This document shows positions 1 through 10,180 of a stretch of DNA of 64,000 nt, piece by piece. Every line of letters starts with the position of its first letter. Within the stretch, counting starts at the first letter, position 1. The notes under the pieces are model-generated. The model was not told the DNA's origin and made no database searches. It saw only the letters and a program-made list of their open reading frames with translations. Origin of the DNA: Carettochelys insculpta (lineage: Eukaryota > Chordata > Testudines > Carettochelyidae). The stretch is from contig NC_134150.1 of assembly GCF_033958435.1 (NCBI RefSeq), positions 37,009,501 through 37,073,500 on the forward strand, given 5' to 3'. Both the position numbers and the translations under genes were made by a program.

Positions 1-1085
1 TCCACCACCTCTCTAGGCAACACATTCCAATGCTTCACCACCCTCCTGGTGAAGCAGTTTTTCATAATATCTAACCTACACCTCTCCCTTTTCAACTTCA
101 GACCATTACTCCTTGTTCTACCATCTGACACAACTGAGAACAGTTTCTCACTCTCTTCTTTAGAGCTCCCCTTCAGGAAGTTGAAGGTTGCTATTAAATC
201 ACCTCTAAGTCTTCCCTTCTGTAAACTAAACAAGCCCAAATCCCTCAGCCTATCCCCATAGGTCTTGTGGTCCAGCCCCTTAATCATTTTTGTTGCCATA
301 CACTGAACCTGCTCCAGTAAGTCCACATCCTCACCGGTACCGAATAGAGGGGAATAACTACTTCTCTAGATCTGTTCGAAATGCAACCGAGTATGCCGCT
401 AGACTTCTTGGCTACAAGGCCACACTGTTTACTCATATCCAGTCTTTCATCCACCATAACCCCTAGGTCCCTTTCCATCATACTGCTGCTGAGCCAGTCG
501 GTCCCTAGCCTGTAACAATGCTTGGGATTCTTCTGACCCAGGTGCAGGACTCTAAACTTCTCCTTGTTGAACCGCATCAGATTTCTTTTGGCCCAGTCCT
601 CCAATTTATCCAGGTCCCTCTGGATTCTCTCTCTACCCTCCAACATATCTACCTCTCCCCCTAGTTTTGTGTCATCCACAAACTTGCTGAGGGTGCAATC
701 CAGCCCCTCATCCAGGTCATTAATAAAGATGTTGAACAACACCGGCCCCAGAACCAAGCCATGCAGCACTCCGCTTGAAACTGGCCGCCCTCCAGATATT
801 GAGCCATTGACCATTACCCATTGGGCCCGACCCTCAAGCCAGCTTTCTATCCATCTTATAGTCCAAAGATCCAATTCATATTTCCTTAACTTATGGACAA
901 GAATGTTGTGGGAGAGCATATCAAAAGCCTTGCTGAAGTCAAGGTATATCACATCTACTGACTTCCCCATGTCCGCAGAGCTTGTTACCTCATCATAGAA
1001 GCTAATCAGATTGGTCAGGCAGGACTTGTCCCTGGTGAACCCATGTTGGCTACTTTTGATCACTTTCCCCTCTTCCAAGTGCAAG
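1..1085 (-). mobile_element. CR1 LINE fragment, 5'-truncated, continues beyond window start
   Basis: The minus strand reads as the second half of a CR1 non-LTR retrotransposon: reverse-transcriptase domain (about 300-1085) followed by the C-terminal region toward position 1. The element is truncated at its 5' side near 1085, where a hAT-like fragment begins, and its 3' tail lies outside the window. CR1 copies are typically 5'-truncated by incomplete target-primed reverse transcription. The frame is broken near 300-350, so the copy is dead. Confidence 0.93.
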
Positions 1086-1102
1086 GGGTAGGGTGACCTC
1101 AT
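284..1102 (-). pseudogene. CR1 reverse transcriptase fragment (272 codons)
   Basis: The 272-residue minus-strand frame contains CR1-type RT blocks in order: GFTRDKSCLTNL (residues 21-32), motif A DFSKAFD (55-61), motif B region SSGVLHGLVLGPVLF (109-123) and motif C FVDDTKLGG (141-149). Downstream is the thumb-like LEDWAKRNLMRFNKEK stretch. CR1 consensus has FADD at motif C, so FVDD is one substitution, and motif B usually has a Q where H is seen. Family function is target-primed reverse transcription of the LINE RNA at the genomic insertion site. The N-terminal endonuclease is absent, the first codons are probably outside the true ORF, and the last ~20 residues are a frameshifted tail. Non-functional relic. 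Confidence 0.92.
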
Positions 1103-1175
1103 GCCTCCCTTGGAAATTTTTCACACACTGCCCCCAGGGAGGCATGCCCCCCAATTTGGGAAGCCATGGCCTAGA
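1086..1175. mobile_element. hAT-like element end fragment
   Basis: The stretch with CCCCCAGGGAGGCATGCC then CCAATTTGGGAAGCCATGG matches the right end of the element at 39607-40432 (CCAGGGGGGCATACCCCCC, then AGTTTGGGAAACCATG). Only about 90 bp is present, directly abutting the CR1 truncation point. No partner end is seen. Confidence 0.45.
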
Positions 1176-1224
1176 CAGTACTGAGCAGTAAGAATGGTTG
1201 ACACAGACACAGCACCTGGTCACC

Positions 1225-1420
1225 ATGGTTCCCTCTAATTTTTTCCAACCACGTACAGAATAAATTGCGTTCCACACATTGAGGGGGGTGCAGAGGTGCA
1301 GCATGAGGAGAAACACATGCTGCTTGCTGTGGGCATTGTAAGCACTCTGCTAATCAGCTGGGAGACATTTGAGTCTCTCCTGGGTGCCTATCCAAGCATT
1401 CATCTTACAGGAACCACTGC
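1225..1420. mobile_element. Short hAT-like MITE (GTTCCCTCTAATTTTTTCC family)
   Basis: It begins with GGTTCCCTCTAATTTTTTCC and ends with TTACAGGAACCACTG, a roughly complementary terminal pair. The middle shares CACTCTGCTAATCAGCTGGG and the following 'TCTCTCCTG' with the copy at 49543-49728, showing that the two belong to one family. No target duplication is clear. The 88-codon minus frame overlapping this region is chance. Confidence 0.6.
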
Positions 1421-2549
1421 TAGTTACTACAAATTCTATCTTTAAAAAACCTTGTCTTGTAATTAATTAGGGCCAGATTATAGCTTTGCAGGCAGGATTT
1501 ACAAGGGAGGGCACACAGCCATGCTGCTGCTCTGCCACAGCTGCTCTTCACTCACTTTAAACCAAAGTAAACAACTGCACAAGATACAGAGAAAAAGGAA
1601 AAATTAGGATCTCCACCTTTTGTGGCTTTCCCATCACTGCAACATTTTGGTGATTTTTTTCTCCCAAAGAGACCGTTCCTATTGTTCACTGAAGCAGCTT
1701 CTCAGGAGTTCAGTTTGCTTTCAAGACAGATTTCCTTTAGTTCTTTTTTTTTTTCCTACTTTCCTCTCTCCTGAAGGATGGAGCGGGAAGCAGTTAAGTA
1801 AATAATTAAACCATGATGGGGGTGGAACAAGTGACATTTCTGCCTTCTCTTTGCAATCATCTGTCAAGGTTCAGGTTGCAGAGAATTAGAAAGCTTGAAG
1901 TAATAGTGGTTCAATGTCCCTAGAAGACAGAACTCCTCACAGTGACTGGCTCACTGTCGGTTTATAACCTGGAGCATGAAGTCTTTTAAATCCTCTGTAA
2001 TTTTTCAACTGCAAGGGATTTGGGGATCTTATCAGTGAAGAAATAATATTGTTAAGGTTTCCTTCCAGCAAGTGCTCCAGTGTACATTTCAAATTTGTGA
2101 ACTCCTTTCTTTGTTTAGGCTTTTTTTTAATATTTTAATTGTTTAAGAAAAGTTGGGGGATAAAAATGATAAACTTTATGTGCAACCTGGATTGGGAATT
2201 AGTGAGTCAACTGAGTCATTTTCTAGAAGCACAGAAATAGACACAAATATCCCCATCTACCTGAAATTAACCAGACTATTTAATAAAGGAAATAGCACCA
2301 TTGTCTAGACAGAATATTTAATAAATGGAACAGCTTGACTTCCAAAAGTGCATTCCTACTGATGTGCCACACTGAATCCGACTATGGGCCTAAAGTCCAA
2401 AATGCTGGCTCAGAAAGTGGACCCTAATTAATGATTCAGGGGTAAACGAGACATCCCATTGTGATTTAGTTATGAATGTTTAAAGTGTGACTCTATGGGG
2501 AGATACAGAAAGTAGGTAAGAAGGGAACAGGAAATTCAACTACGTTACT
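1421..2549. other. Unassigned intergenic/intronic sequence
   Basis: AT-rich sequence with a short T-run near 1745-1753. No repeat family, RNA gene or coding exon is recognised. Confidence 0.5.
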
Positions 2550-3292
2550 GTGTCATAGACAAATTCATGGTCCATTTTGGTCAATTTGACAGCCATAGGA
2601 TTTTAAAATTAGTAAATTAGTAAATTTCATAATTTCAGCTATTAAAATGTGAAATGTCATGGGATTGTAATTGCAGCAATCCTGACTGGGAGGATTGTAA
2701 GATTATAGGTGTGGGGAGAAGGTTGCAGTCCTGTCACCCTTACGAGAGTGGTGCTGCAGGTGACAATGTCGCTTTCAGAGCTGAGCGGCAGGGAGCAGCC
2801 GCTGCTGGCTGGGAAGAGGTGCCACCAGCACCCGCACAGGATTGTGCACTATGGTATTGCTGCCCTTACTTCTTTGCAGCTGTCTGCAGAGCTGGGCCCT
2901 GAGTCAGCAGCCAACGATCTCAGGCTGTCCAATTCTGAAGGCAACAAAGGTAGCCACAGCATGGTCTTGCCACCATTATTTCTGTCCTGCTGCTGGCAGG
3001 GCACTGACTTCAGAGCTGGGCTCCTGACCAGCTGCTGCCACGCTCCAGCTGCCCAGTTCTGAAGGCAGCTCAGAAGTAAGGGTGGCAATGCTGTAAGAAC
3101 CATAAAATAACCTTATGATAACCTTAAACTCCTTTGCAGGTGAAGACCCCCAATTTGAGAAACTCTGGCCTCTCCTGTGAAATCTGTATAGTATAGGTTA
3201 AAAGCATACAAAAGACCAGATCTCCTGGGGGAAGACAAAATTTCACAGTCTATGATGCATTTTTTATGGCTGTGAATTTGGGAAGGCCCTAG
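2550..3292 (-). mobile_element. MITE-like DNA element with imperfect inverted ends
   Basis: The left end (GTCATAGACAAATTCATGG, 2551 on) and the reverse complement of the right end (GACTAGGGCCTTCCCAAATTCACAGCC) share the order 'AAATTCA(C/T)(A/G)G'. GCC-type termini followed by a sentence of the form 'AAATTCAyGG' occur in reptile hAT-like repeats. The GC-rich centre (about 2720-3085) produces several overlapping open frames on both strands (up to 117 codons) that have no coding character. Confidence 0.5.
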
Positions 3293-3516
3293 TCAGAGCT
3301 CTCTACAAGCAGCTGTACAGGTGCTTATCGATCTGTGAACTGCAGTGCAAGGAAGAAAATTCATTGCCTTCATGAATTCAACTTGCAACAGAAGTCATAA
3401 GATGTTACCCTATTCAGTGCCACAAAAAAAAAACAAACATCTACTCACAGTACAGCAGGTGGAGAACATGCTGCTTTATTTAACTGCATCACAGCAACTG
3501 AGCGGGGAAACTTCCA

Positions 3517-3937
3517 GGTCATGTCTACATGGCAAAGCTATTTTGAAATAACAGCAGTTATTTCAAAATAACTTTGGCAGCATCTAAAAAACGCACATGG
3601 TCTTTCAAAATAAATTTGAAAAAACTGAATGCATTATTTCGATTCTGGTAAACTTCATTCTATGAGGAATAATGCCTATTTCAAATTACACTATTTCAAA
3701 ATAGGTCAAAATAGGTCAAAATACAAGCTATTTCAAAATGAGCCATAATGGCATCCTATGGCACTATTTCAAAATAGGCATATGGGTCCAGAAATGCTAT
3801 TTTGAAACAACTGGGTGCTACTTCAAAATGCATTTTGTGTGTATGGCTGTCTTATTTCAAAATACGATATTTTGAAATAGCCATTTCATTTAAGCCAATG
3901 TCTTATTTTGAAATAAGGCTGCTGTGCAGACGTAGCC
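3517..3937. mobile_element. MITE with GTCTACA ends and many TATTTTGAAATA palindromes
   Basis: Starts GGTCATGTCTACATGGC and ends GCTGTGCAGACGTAGCC, so the ends are imperfect inverted repeats (GGYYAYGTCTRCA). The interior is built from repeated palindromic blocks such as GCTATTTTGAAATA and TATTTCAAAATAG. The same architecture is seen at 57953-58309. The target duplication is not clear. Confidence 0.72.
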
Positions 3938-6020
3938 CAAGGACTAATCAGAAAATAAAGGAAGAGTGGAGCATGGCTCCATCCCATAACACTCTGAGTA
4001 AACCAGTAAACCTTATCACAGTCACTTTACTACACTTCCTGCAAGGTTGTTTCTGGTCAAATAAAATTAAGTATTCTTTCTGAAATATCCAGCCACATCC
4101 TTTGCCCTGAGCCTCTGCCCCCATTGAGTTCCATGGCTCAAACCACAGACTGTATGCAAAAGCAGACAATACAAGAGATTACTTCCTCTAGTTACCTAAT
4201 TAATATGTCTGGATATTGCCACTGGAAAGAAAGGTGGCAATGAACTGCAATGGAGATATAAATTATGCAAATTAGATTAGTCACTGTGAAATGCTCCATA
4301 TTATTATTGCAGGGACTATATAGTTTGCCCAAGTAACTGCATTTGCACAAAGGATTTCTGGAACTGGAACTGAGGGTCCTGTTTACCACATATCCACCTG
4401 ACTATGGGAATAATAACTTCTGTTGCTTATATAACTGTTCAGTAATAAAGCTGCAAATAGATATTTCTACAGCTCATCAACTGAAATAACACCCGCATCT
4501 GTGTGGCTTGAGAAATGCAGCATTTGCAATGTAACCTTCAGAAATCAAAACTGTAGCCTCCAAACACAGAAGAATCAAATGCTAAGCACATCATCTCATC
4601 CAGGAGAAAGGTTATTATTAAATGTTTTCAATATATTTAATCTAGGAATGGATTTATAGTATTAATCAAAGCTGTGTTCTGCCTAGTCTCCAAGCATTGC
4701 TCATTGCAGCAATGTTATTCTGGAGACGCATGCAGAGAGCACACAAAAGGTCTTGGCATTTGGGAGACTGATAAAATTTAATTTGTCTGTTTGTGTGATA
4801 AACACTCCCACCATATCAAAATGCAGGGGAAAAATGCTAAAACTTACAAACAAGATGGTTAATGCCAGACAAATTAAACACTGGACACTGCATCTAGGCT
4901 GGCTACTCACAAACTGCTTAGGGGTATAGTCTAAACAAATTCAGGGTCTGATCCAAATCTCATAACACCAACAACAAGACTAGCTTTGGATCAGGCTCTC
5001 AACCAGCAATGGCAACAGAATGAAGAATTGTTACAACTATACTTATACGCTGGAGGGCTCATTTTCAGCTCGCATCAAAGGAGGAAAGAGAAAAGGGGAT
5101 ATAACCCTCTTTTAATAAGCAGTTCAGAATAAGCAGAGGTGGGTGTTTCCCCATGTTGGTGTTAACATCCATTGCGTGGGGTAGAGGATGAATTAGTTCT
5201 TATGATTATAACTGAGGGAAAAGAAAATAAAACCTGCAGGAAATCTGTCGAGGCCGGTTATGAATTGGAATATAATAGGAGTGATTGTTCTGGTAACAAT
5301 GGAGGTAGTTTCCCATAATCACTTCTATTGGGAAAGCATCGCTATACTATGATCACCACAGTGCCTAGCAGGAGAAAATTACAGAATTGCATTATCTCTA
5401 CTCAGCACTGCGTTAGCAGGTCAAATGAGCAGTTAGCTTTTCATTAGGCACTCAGGACCTCAGGTTATTGCCAGTAGTGAGAGCTCTGGACTGTAACTAA
5501 GGAGCTTATTTTCCTGAAATTTCCAACCCCATTTGCCAAGATCTGGATAGCACAGTGTAGTTCAGAAAAGCACACACACTTTCAGCAGCTCATATTTACT
5601 TAACCTTTGCCTTTCCGCCCCACTCCATTACTAGATGACAGTGACTTGTTGATTCCAATGGGTGTTAGGTACATAAATACCTTTGAGGATCAGGGCATGG
5701 ATTCTGAATCTTTGAGAGAGCTTCTTTCAAGTCCTACCATGTCGGTCCCTGATTGTCACATTGGAGTGGCTAGTCCATGCACAAGTCTTTAAATGCTAGC
5801 CCAGACAGGAAGCACATCAGGATATTAACCAGTAGAATGTCAGAGAAGCCACATATCACAGAAAATAGCTTTCATAGGGATTTTTAACAATCATCAGATG
5901 ACAAACCCACCACAAAATCTGCAGACTAAAGAATTCAGCTACAACACCTCTCAATGACAAAGGGTTCCCAGCTTAGACATTTCTGACCAGTAGAAACGTC
6001 CTTGCACTTTTCTGATCTCT
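3938..6020. other. Unassigned sequence, no gene seen
   Basis: About 2.1 kb of AT-rich, apparently single-copy DNA. Open frames (65-73 codons) lack splice-site context or recognisable domains. Confidence 0.5.
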
Positions 6021-6074
6021 CTTATTAGCTACAAGTATCGGAGGGGTAGCCGTGTTAGTCTGGATCTGTAACAG

Positions 6075-6336
6075 CAACGAAGGGTCCTGTGGCACCTTAT
6101 AGACTAACAGAAAAGTTTTGAGCATGAGCTTTCGTGAGAACAGACTCACTTCATCAGATGCTGGTCTTGGAAATCTGCAGGGCCAGGTATAAATTAACCA
6201 GAGCAAGGGTGGGGATAACAAGGTTAGCTCAGTCAGCAAGGGTGGGGCTTACTACCAGCAGTTGATCTGGAGGTGTGAACACCAAGGGAGGGGAAGCTGC
6301 TTCTGTATTTAGCCAGCCATCCGCAGTCTTTGTTTA
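6075..6336 (+). repeat. Left arm of the PLE-type inverted repeat
   Basis: Base-for-base reverse complement of 6354-6615 with few mismatches and equal length, symmetric about position 6345. It begins at the GCAACGAAGGGTCCTGTGGC block and ends with GTCTTTGTTTA. Confidence 0.93.
6120..6157 (-). ncRNA. Hammerhead-ribozyme-like core, left arm
   Basis: Read on the minus strand: CTGATGA (6157-6151), an extra A, stem II GTGAG/CTCAC around a 6-nt loop (6149-6134), GAAA (6133-6130), then a minimal stem III GC-TCAT-GC and TC. These are the conserved boxes of a type I hammerhead with the very short stem III reported for PLE ribozymes. Stem I pairing is not obvious in this copy, and the extra A after CTGATGA departs from the canonical core, so activity is uncertain. 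Confidence 0.6.
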
Positions 6337-6376
6337 AGCCAGAGCTGAGGGCATAAACAAAGACTGCAAATGGCTG

Positions 6377-6457
6377 GCTAAATAGAGAAGCAGCTTCCCC
6401 TCCCTTGGTGTTCACACCTCCAGATCAACTGCTGGTAGTAAGCCCCACCCTTGCTGA
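6377..6457 (+). pseudogene. Putative PLE ORF C-terminal tail
   Basis: The plus strand reads SSFPSLGVHTSRSTAGSKPHPC then a TGA at 6455-6457. The left arm encodes the same residues on the minus strand (stop at 6235-6233, preceded by SGLNKDCGWLAKYRSS). I read this as the end of a retroelement ORF because it precedes the hammerhead-like 3' region in both arms. The protein family cannot be proven from so short a stretch. Confidence 0.4.
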
Positions 6458-6532
6458 CTGAGCTAACCTTGTTATCCCCACCCTTGCTCTGGTTAATTTA
6501 TACCTGGCCCTGCAGATTTCCAAGACCAGCAT

Positions 6533-6570
6533 CTGATGAAGTGAGTCTGTGCTCACGAAAGCTCATGCTC
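6533..6570 (+). ncRNA. Hammerhead-ribozyme-like core, right arm
   Basis: CTGATGA (6533-6539), one extra A, GTGAG (6541-6545), loop TCTGTG, CTCAC (6552-6556), GAAA (6557-6560), GC-TCAT-GC (6561-6568), then TC (6569-6570). The last C would be the cleavage-site nucleotide. It is the mirror of the left-arm copy with one loop difference (G versus T at the loop end). It lies about 75 bp after the coding-tail stop at 6455-6457. Stem I is weak, so a dimeric arrangement or loss of function is possible. Confidence 0.62.
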
Positions 6571-6628
6571 AAAACTTTTCTGTTAGTCTATAAGGTGCCA
6601 CAGGACCCTTCGTTGCTTATTAGCTACA

Positions 6629-7418
6629 GTTACACTACAGTGATCTGTCAACAGAAGTCACTTTCGGAAGAGATTTCCCGACAAAATTTCTGTCAGAGTG
6701 TGGCCACACACAAAAGCCAGTCGGTAGAGTTCTATTGCTCTGTTGACAGAGAGTACAAACTGCCTGGCGGCTCTCTCAACAAAAACAGGCACATGGAAGC
6801 ACAGCAGACAGGGCTGCCCATTGTTCTGGATGCCCTGACTGTCAAGAGAAGGCGCCCCCAAGAGCATCCACACAGCTTCTTTGTTGACAGAACCTGACGA
6901 CAAAAGGCACTCTTATTCATCTGGGAGAGGCAGAAGGTTGTCAGTGGAAATGCTGGGTTTTGTCGAGATACTGTTGATAAATCCCATTTTGTGTGAGGAC
7001 TCTCCACTAGTTTTGTTGACAAAACCAGGGTTTTGCAAGCAAAACTCACTAGTATAAACCTAGCCCCAGTTTTGTCGATAAAACTGGTGGAACGTTCACA
7101 CACAAAACGTGTCTTGCTGACGGTTTGTTGACAAAATTCAGCACTTTCCCTGGCAGCATTCTGCCTGTGAGCAATGAGGCATAAAGCTGCTTTCTACAGA
7201 TTCTGTTGACAAAAAAAGCTGTGTGGACACTCTGGGGCGGGGGGGCCTTCTTTCAACAGACAGGGAATCCAGAACATTGTGCAGCCCTATCTGCTGTGCT
7301 TTCAGGTGCCTGTTTTGTCAAGAGAGTAGCTGGGCAGTCTGACTGCTCTGTCAACAGAAGTTTTGTCAGGAAATCTCTTCTGACAGTGACTTCTGTCGAC
7401 AGATCACTGTAGTGTAAC
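6629..7418. mobile_element. 790-bp fold-back MITE (CTGTCGACAG family)
   Basis: Ends are GTTACACTACAGTGATCTGT at 6629 and its reverse complement finishing at 7418. Much of the interior is also inverted: the GATTTCC(C/T)GACAAAA, CAGGCAC(A/C)TG(G/A)AAGCACAGCAGA and GTTCTGGAT blocks on the left recur complementary on the right. The left arm is about 60 bp longer. TTTTGTCGACAAAA-type palindromes recur throughout. Open frames on both strands (up to 123 codons) are by-products. It begins directly after the PLE target duplication. No target duplication of its own is evident. Confidence 0.82.
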
Positions 7419-7779
7419 CAAAGACTTAGTGTTTATCTCCCCGCCTCCCTTTTAATGTTCTTTTCCCCATGTCCCATACCCAGATTTGCAGGCTCCATAA
7501 TCAGCTCCATGATACCCTGGAAGACTGCTAGGAAACCGTATAATTTAGGCTTTGACTTTCACGTGTTCTAGATAAATGTTGCTCAACATTGTTTCAATTT
7601 AGCATGAGTGGCCCACTCTCTCTATAGGGATCCTATTCAAACAAACAAACAAAAACCAACTCAAAAGAAAATCCTGGTCCTGGTCACAGGCAAAGGTTCA
7701 TGGGATTGGATTTGACATTGTTATGGCAAGAAAAACTGCAGTAGAATATATGCAATATTGCAATCACTGTGACAAATTA
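7419..7779. other. Unassigned sequence
   Basis: No gene or repeat recognised apart from a short (CAAA)n run near 7641-7656. Confidence 0.45.
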
Positions 7780-8076
7780 ACAGTGGGGCCCTGGCAGGTT
7801 CTGTGGGCCCCTGGGCAACATGGAGGAGGGGCTGTCTCTGCGTCCCTGGAAGGGGTGGGGCCAAGGAGAGTGGCTCTCAGCACTGCTTGGAGAGTGGAGC
7901 ATGCCCTCCCACAAGCCTTTAAGGCTGATTGGAGGGTGTGGCCACACGGCACAGTCTGCTGCTGGTGACTTAAAGAGCCAGGAGCTACAACCCAGTGGTG
8001 GCTGGAGAATTGGGCCCCTTTGAATTGCTAGGCCCTGGGGCAACTGCTCCCTTTGTATACACACTCCTGCCCCCAT
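7780..8076. repeat. GC-rich interspersed repeat, family A copy 1
   Basis: Shares phrases with copies at 38270-38520, 40733-41030 and 41984-42290: 'GGAAGGGGTGKGGCC', 'TTAAAGRGCC', 'CTGGGGCAACTGC'. The two- to four-frame overlap of open frames here is due to GC content. The element class is not established. Confidence 0.5.
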
Positions 8077-8304
8077 CAGCGGTTCACCAAAGGTAGCCTG
8101 TGGTGGGCCACCAGAGTTTTATTACATGCCAATTCACGGGTGTGGCTGCTTGCGGTTCCCATGGGCTGGAAATGGTGATCCCCATTCAGAAGGAGCTGGA
8201 AGTAGCCATACCTGTGCACTAGCAGGTAATAAAGCTGGTGACCCACCTGGGGCTAACCCTAGCAAACCGCACCTGGCCTGCTAACTGCTTATTGCCCACC
8301 CCTG
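8077..8304. mobile_element. Short hAT-like MITE (CAGCGGTTCACC...CCCACCCCTG)
   Basis: Begins CAGCGGTTCACCAAAGG and ends TTATTGCCCACCCCTG, whose complement CAGGGGTGGGCAATAA is a common hAT-type terminus in reptile repeats. No clear 8-bp duplication. Confidence 0.5.
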
Positions 8305-10095
8305 CTGTATTGCCTATTAAGACAATTCAGTGAGATGCACAGCAAATAAAACACAAAAAAAGGAGTAATTAGGAAATGGACAGCTGTCTTCTTGACAGCC
8401 TGATATTTCAGCATAGGGCACAGGAAATGATGACCACCACCAAAGGAATACCATGTAGGTCAGAGATTTACAATGTCATTCCAAGGCAAATTCTTTGATT
8501 GGAAGGGGCTGCAATCCCTAACCTATTGAAGTCAATCAGACTCTTTTCTCTGAGTTTAACAAGATTGAGATCACATCCAGATTTGTCAGCTGAAAAACAA
8601 GTGGCATTATAATAACTATAGACTGCCTGCCTTTCTCTTGCATTCATATTGCAAGCTGCATGTCCCAGCTCCCTGAAACACTCTGAAGCAATGCCATTGG
8701 TTTCACCATTGAAATAAAACATCAACTTGCCATCATGTCATCTGGTCCCACTGCCATAAATACTAATGTTATAATAATTGAAAGTGTGTAAATAGACAGC
8801 TCGTGACATGATACATCATGGAGCTCACTGGTTTTACTAGAGAATAATACAAACAGGATCACATCAATGATTGTAAATGACAAACCTGTAGCTAGATGAG
8901 CTGCTATGAAAAGCTGTTATGATAAATACAAATACATACAGGTTATTTTTAATAGCTGCTTGCTAATGAAGTGCTAATGGCCATACCTTCTTAGTCTCTA
9001 CTTCATTGATCATCATAATCCTGACCAGTTGATTGTACCATTTCCCTTGCTTAATGAAGCTACAAAAATAAAGCTAGTGTCATACAAACGGGGCTGCTAC
9101 AGAAAAAGTACGAACAAATGAACTTTGTTTTTCCCTAAAGCTAGCATGTGGGAATTGAAGACTCCAAAAGAAACAGAAATTTCTGAAATACGTTTGTGTG
9201 GAGTCATCAAAAATTTTGGACATTTACCCTTCCAAACAACTGAGTAGTTATGTATAAACATAAGTATTTCTTCCATTGCTACACTTATTCTTTGAATAAT
9301 TTCACGCTTTATACTATTCACATCCACAGACGTGAAGATCTCTTCTGCATACACTTCAAAATTTTCTAAAGTAGCCATCCATATTACAGAGTTACAGGCT
9401 TCAAAAATACATTTATCGAGCAATAACTGTTATTGAGCTAAAGTAGAAGAGGAAATGTATTTGAAATAGACTTTTTTAAAAACCTACCTTTTGCCCCACT
9501 CTAACTTGGAAACTATCCTTTCAGTATGTATTAACTTTTCTTTAAAAGCAACAATCTTTTTCCAATGATCTTCTGTGCTCTATGTTACTTCAGATGGAAA
9601 TGTTATGACTTTGGAAATAAGAGGTTTATGATAAAAAATATTGGCATAGTATGTATTAGATTCAGCAGCACATGAATTCACCCCTACTGTTTTGTGACTA
9701 ATTCCCCATGTGGTATTACTTTGGAGCGGGTCAAGGATTTTTAATGATTTTTTGCATGTTTTATTGAAACAAACGTCACAGGAAAGGGCTGCTTTCAATG
9801 AACTTTCATTATGAAAATACTTCTGAATAAAAGTGTCGACATTGTCAATAAGTTTTGTTTAGACCTTTTTGAACCAAAAACCTGTAGTTTTCCAGTTCAA
9901 GACACTCCCATTTTCAAATCAGAATTTTTTTTTCTTCTCCCCCCACCAGCCCACCCCCAAGATTTAGGTCTCTTTGTCTCAATTTGAGACAGGACAAAAA
10001 TTCACAAATCTCATAAATGTGCACTGGAGAAGAAAATAATTTCCCCGCCAGATCTAAGTATTATGAATGTGCAGGTGTGAGGAGAATCTTCATCT
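8305..10095. other. Unassigned AT-rich sequence
   Basis: About 1.8 kb without recognised repeats. The minus frames at 8468-8725 and 9097-9423 have no domain signature. Confidence 0.45.
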
Positions 10096-10096
10096 A

Positions 10097-10180
10097 TCTA
10101 TCCACCCATCCACTCACCCACCCACCCAATTGGTATTCAGAACAATTTCCATCCATCCACCTACCCAACCACACAATTGG
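10097..10180 (+). repeat. Degenerate (ATCC/CACC)n microsatellite
   Basis: CATCTATCTATCCACCCATC and CACCCACCCACCC, then, after a 20-bp break, CATCCATCCACCTACCC. Tetranucleotide-type simple repeat. Confidence 0.85.

Larger units (their letters stand above)
6354..6615 (-). repeat. Right arm of the PLE-type inverted repeat
   Basis: Mirror of the left arm: begins TAAACAAAGACTGC and ends CCTTCGTTG before the second target duplication. It lacks the 41-bp head present on the left, so the unit is asymmetric. Confidence 0.93.
6021..6628. mobile_element. Inverted-repeat Penelope-like (PLE-derived) insertion with 13-bp target duplication
   Basis: CTTATTAGCTACA occurs at 6021-6033 and again at 6616-6628, flanking an inserted unit of about 582 bp. 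The unit has a single-copy head (6034-6074, containing GTAGCCGTGTTAGTCTGG), then two 262-bp inverted arms (6075-6336 and 6354-6615) with a 17-bp spacer. Both arms carry the same short coding tail ending in a stop and the same hammerhead-like core, in opposite directions. PLEs are known to carry LTR-like repeats, inverted 5' structures, variable target duplications and hammerhead ribozymes. Assignment to that family is inference from these features plus the coding relic at about 58310-58430. A reader might otherwise call this a SINE, but no convincing pol III A/B boxes are visible. Confidence 0.7.

Noticed and set aside
6034..6073. Reading the GTAGCCGTGTTAGTC head as a tRNA-derived SINE promoter
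   Set aside because: No convincing A-box/B-box pair at the proper spacing. The hammerhead-like core and coding tail fit a PLE terminal region better.
6451..6897. 148-codon plus-strand frame beginning MLTELTLLSPPLLWLIYTW
   Set aside because: Runs from the PLE inverted arm across the target duplication into the adjacent MITE, and an identical start occurs on the minus strand of the other arm.
6732..7103. 123-codon minus-strand frame
   Set aside because: Lies wholly within a fold-back MITE whose arms repeat the same words on both strands.
8468..8725. 85-codon minus-strand frame with GETNGIASECFRELG
   Set aside because: Cysteine-rich look but no family pattern. No flanking exon signals.
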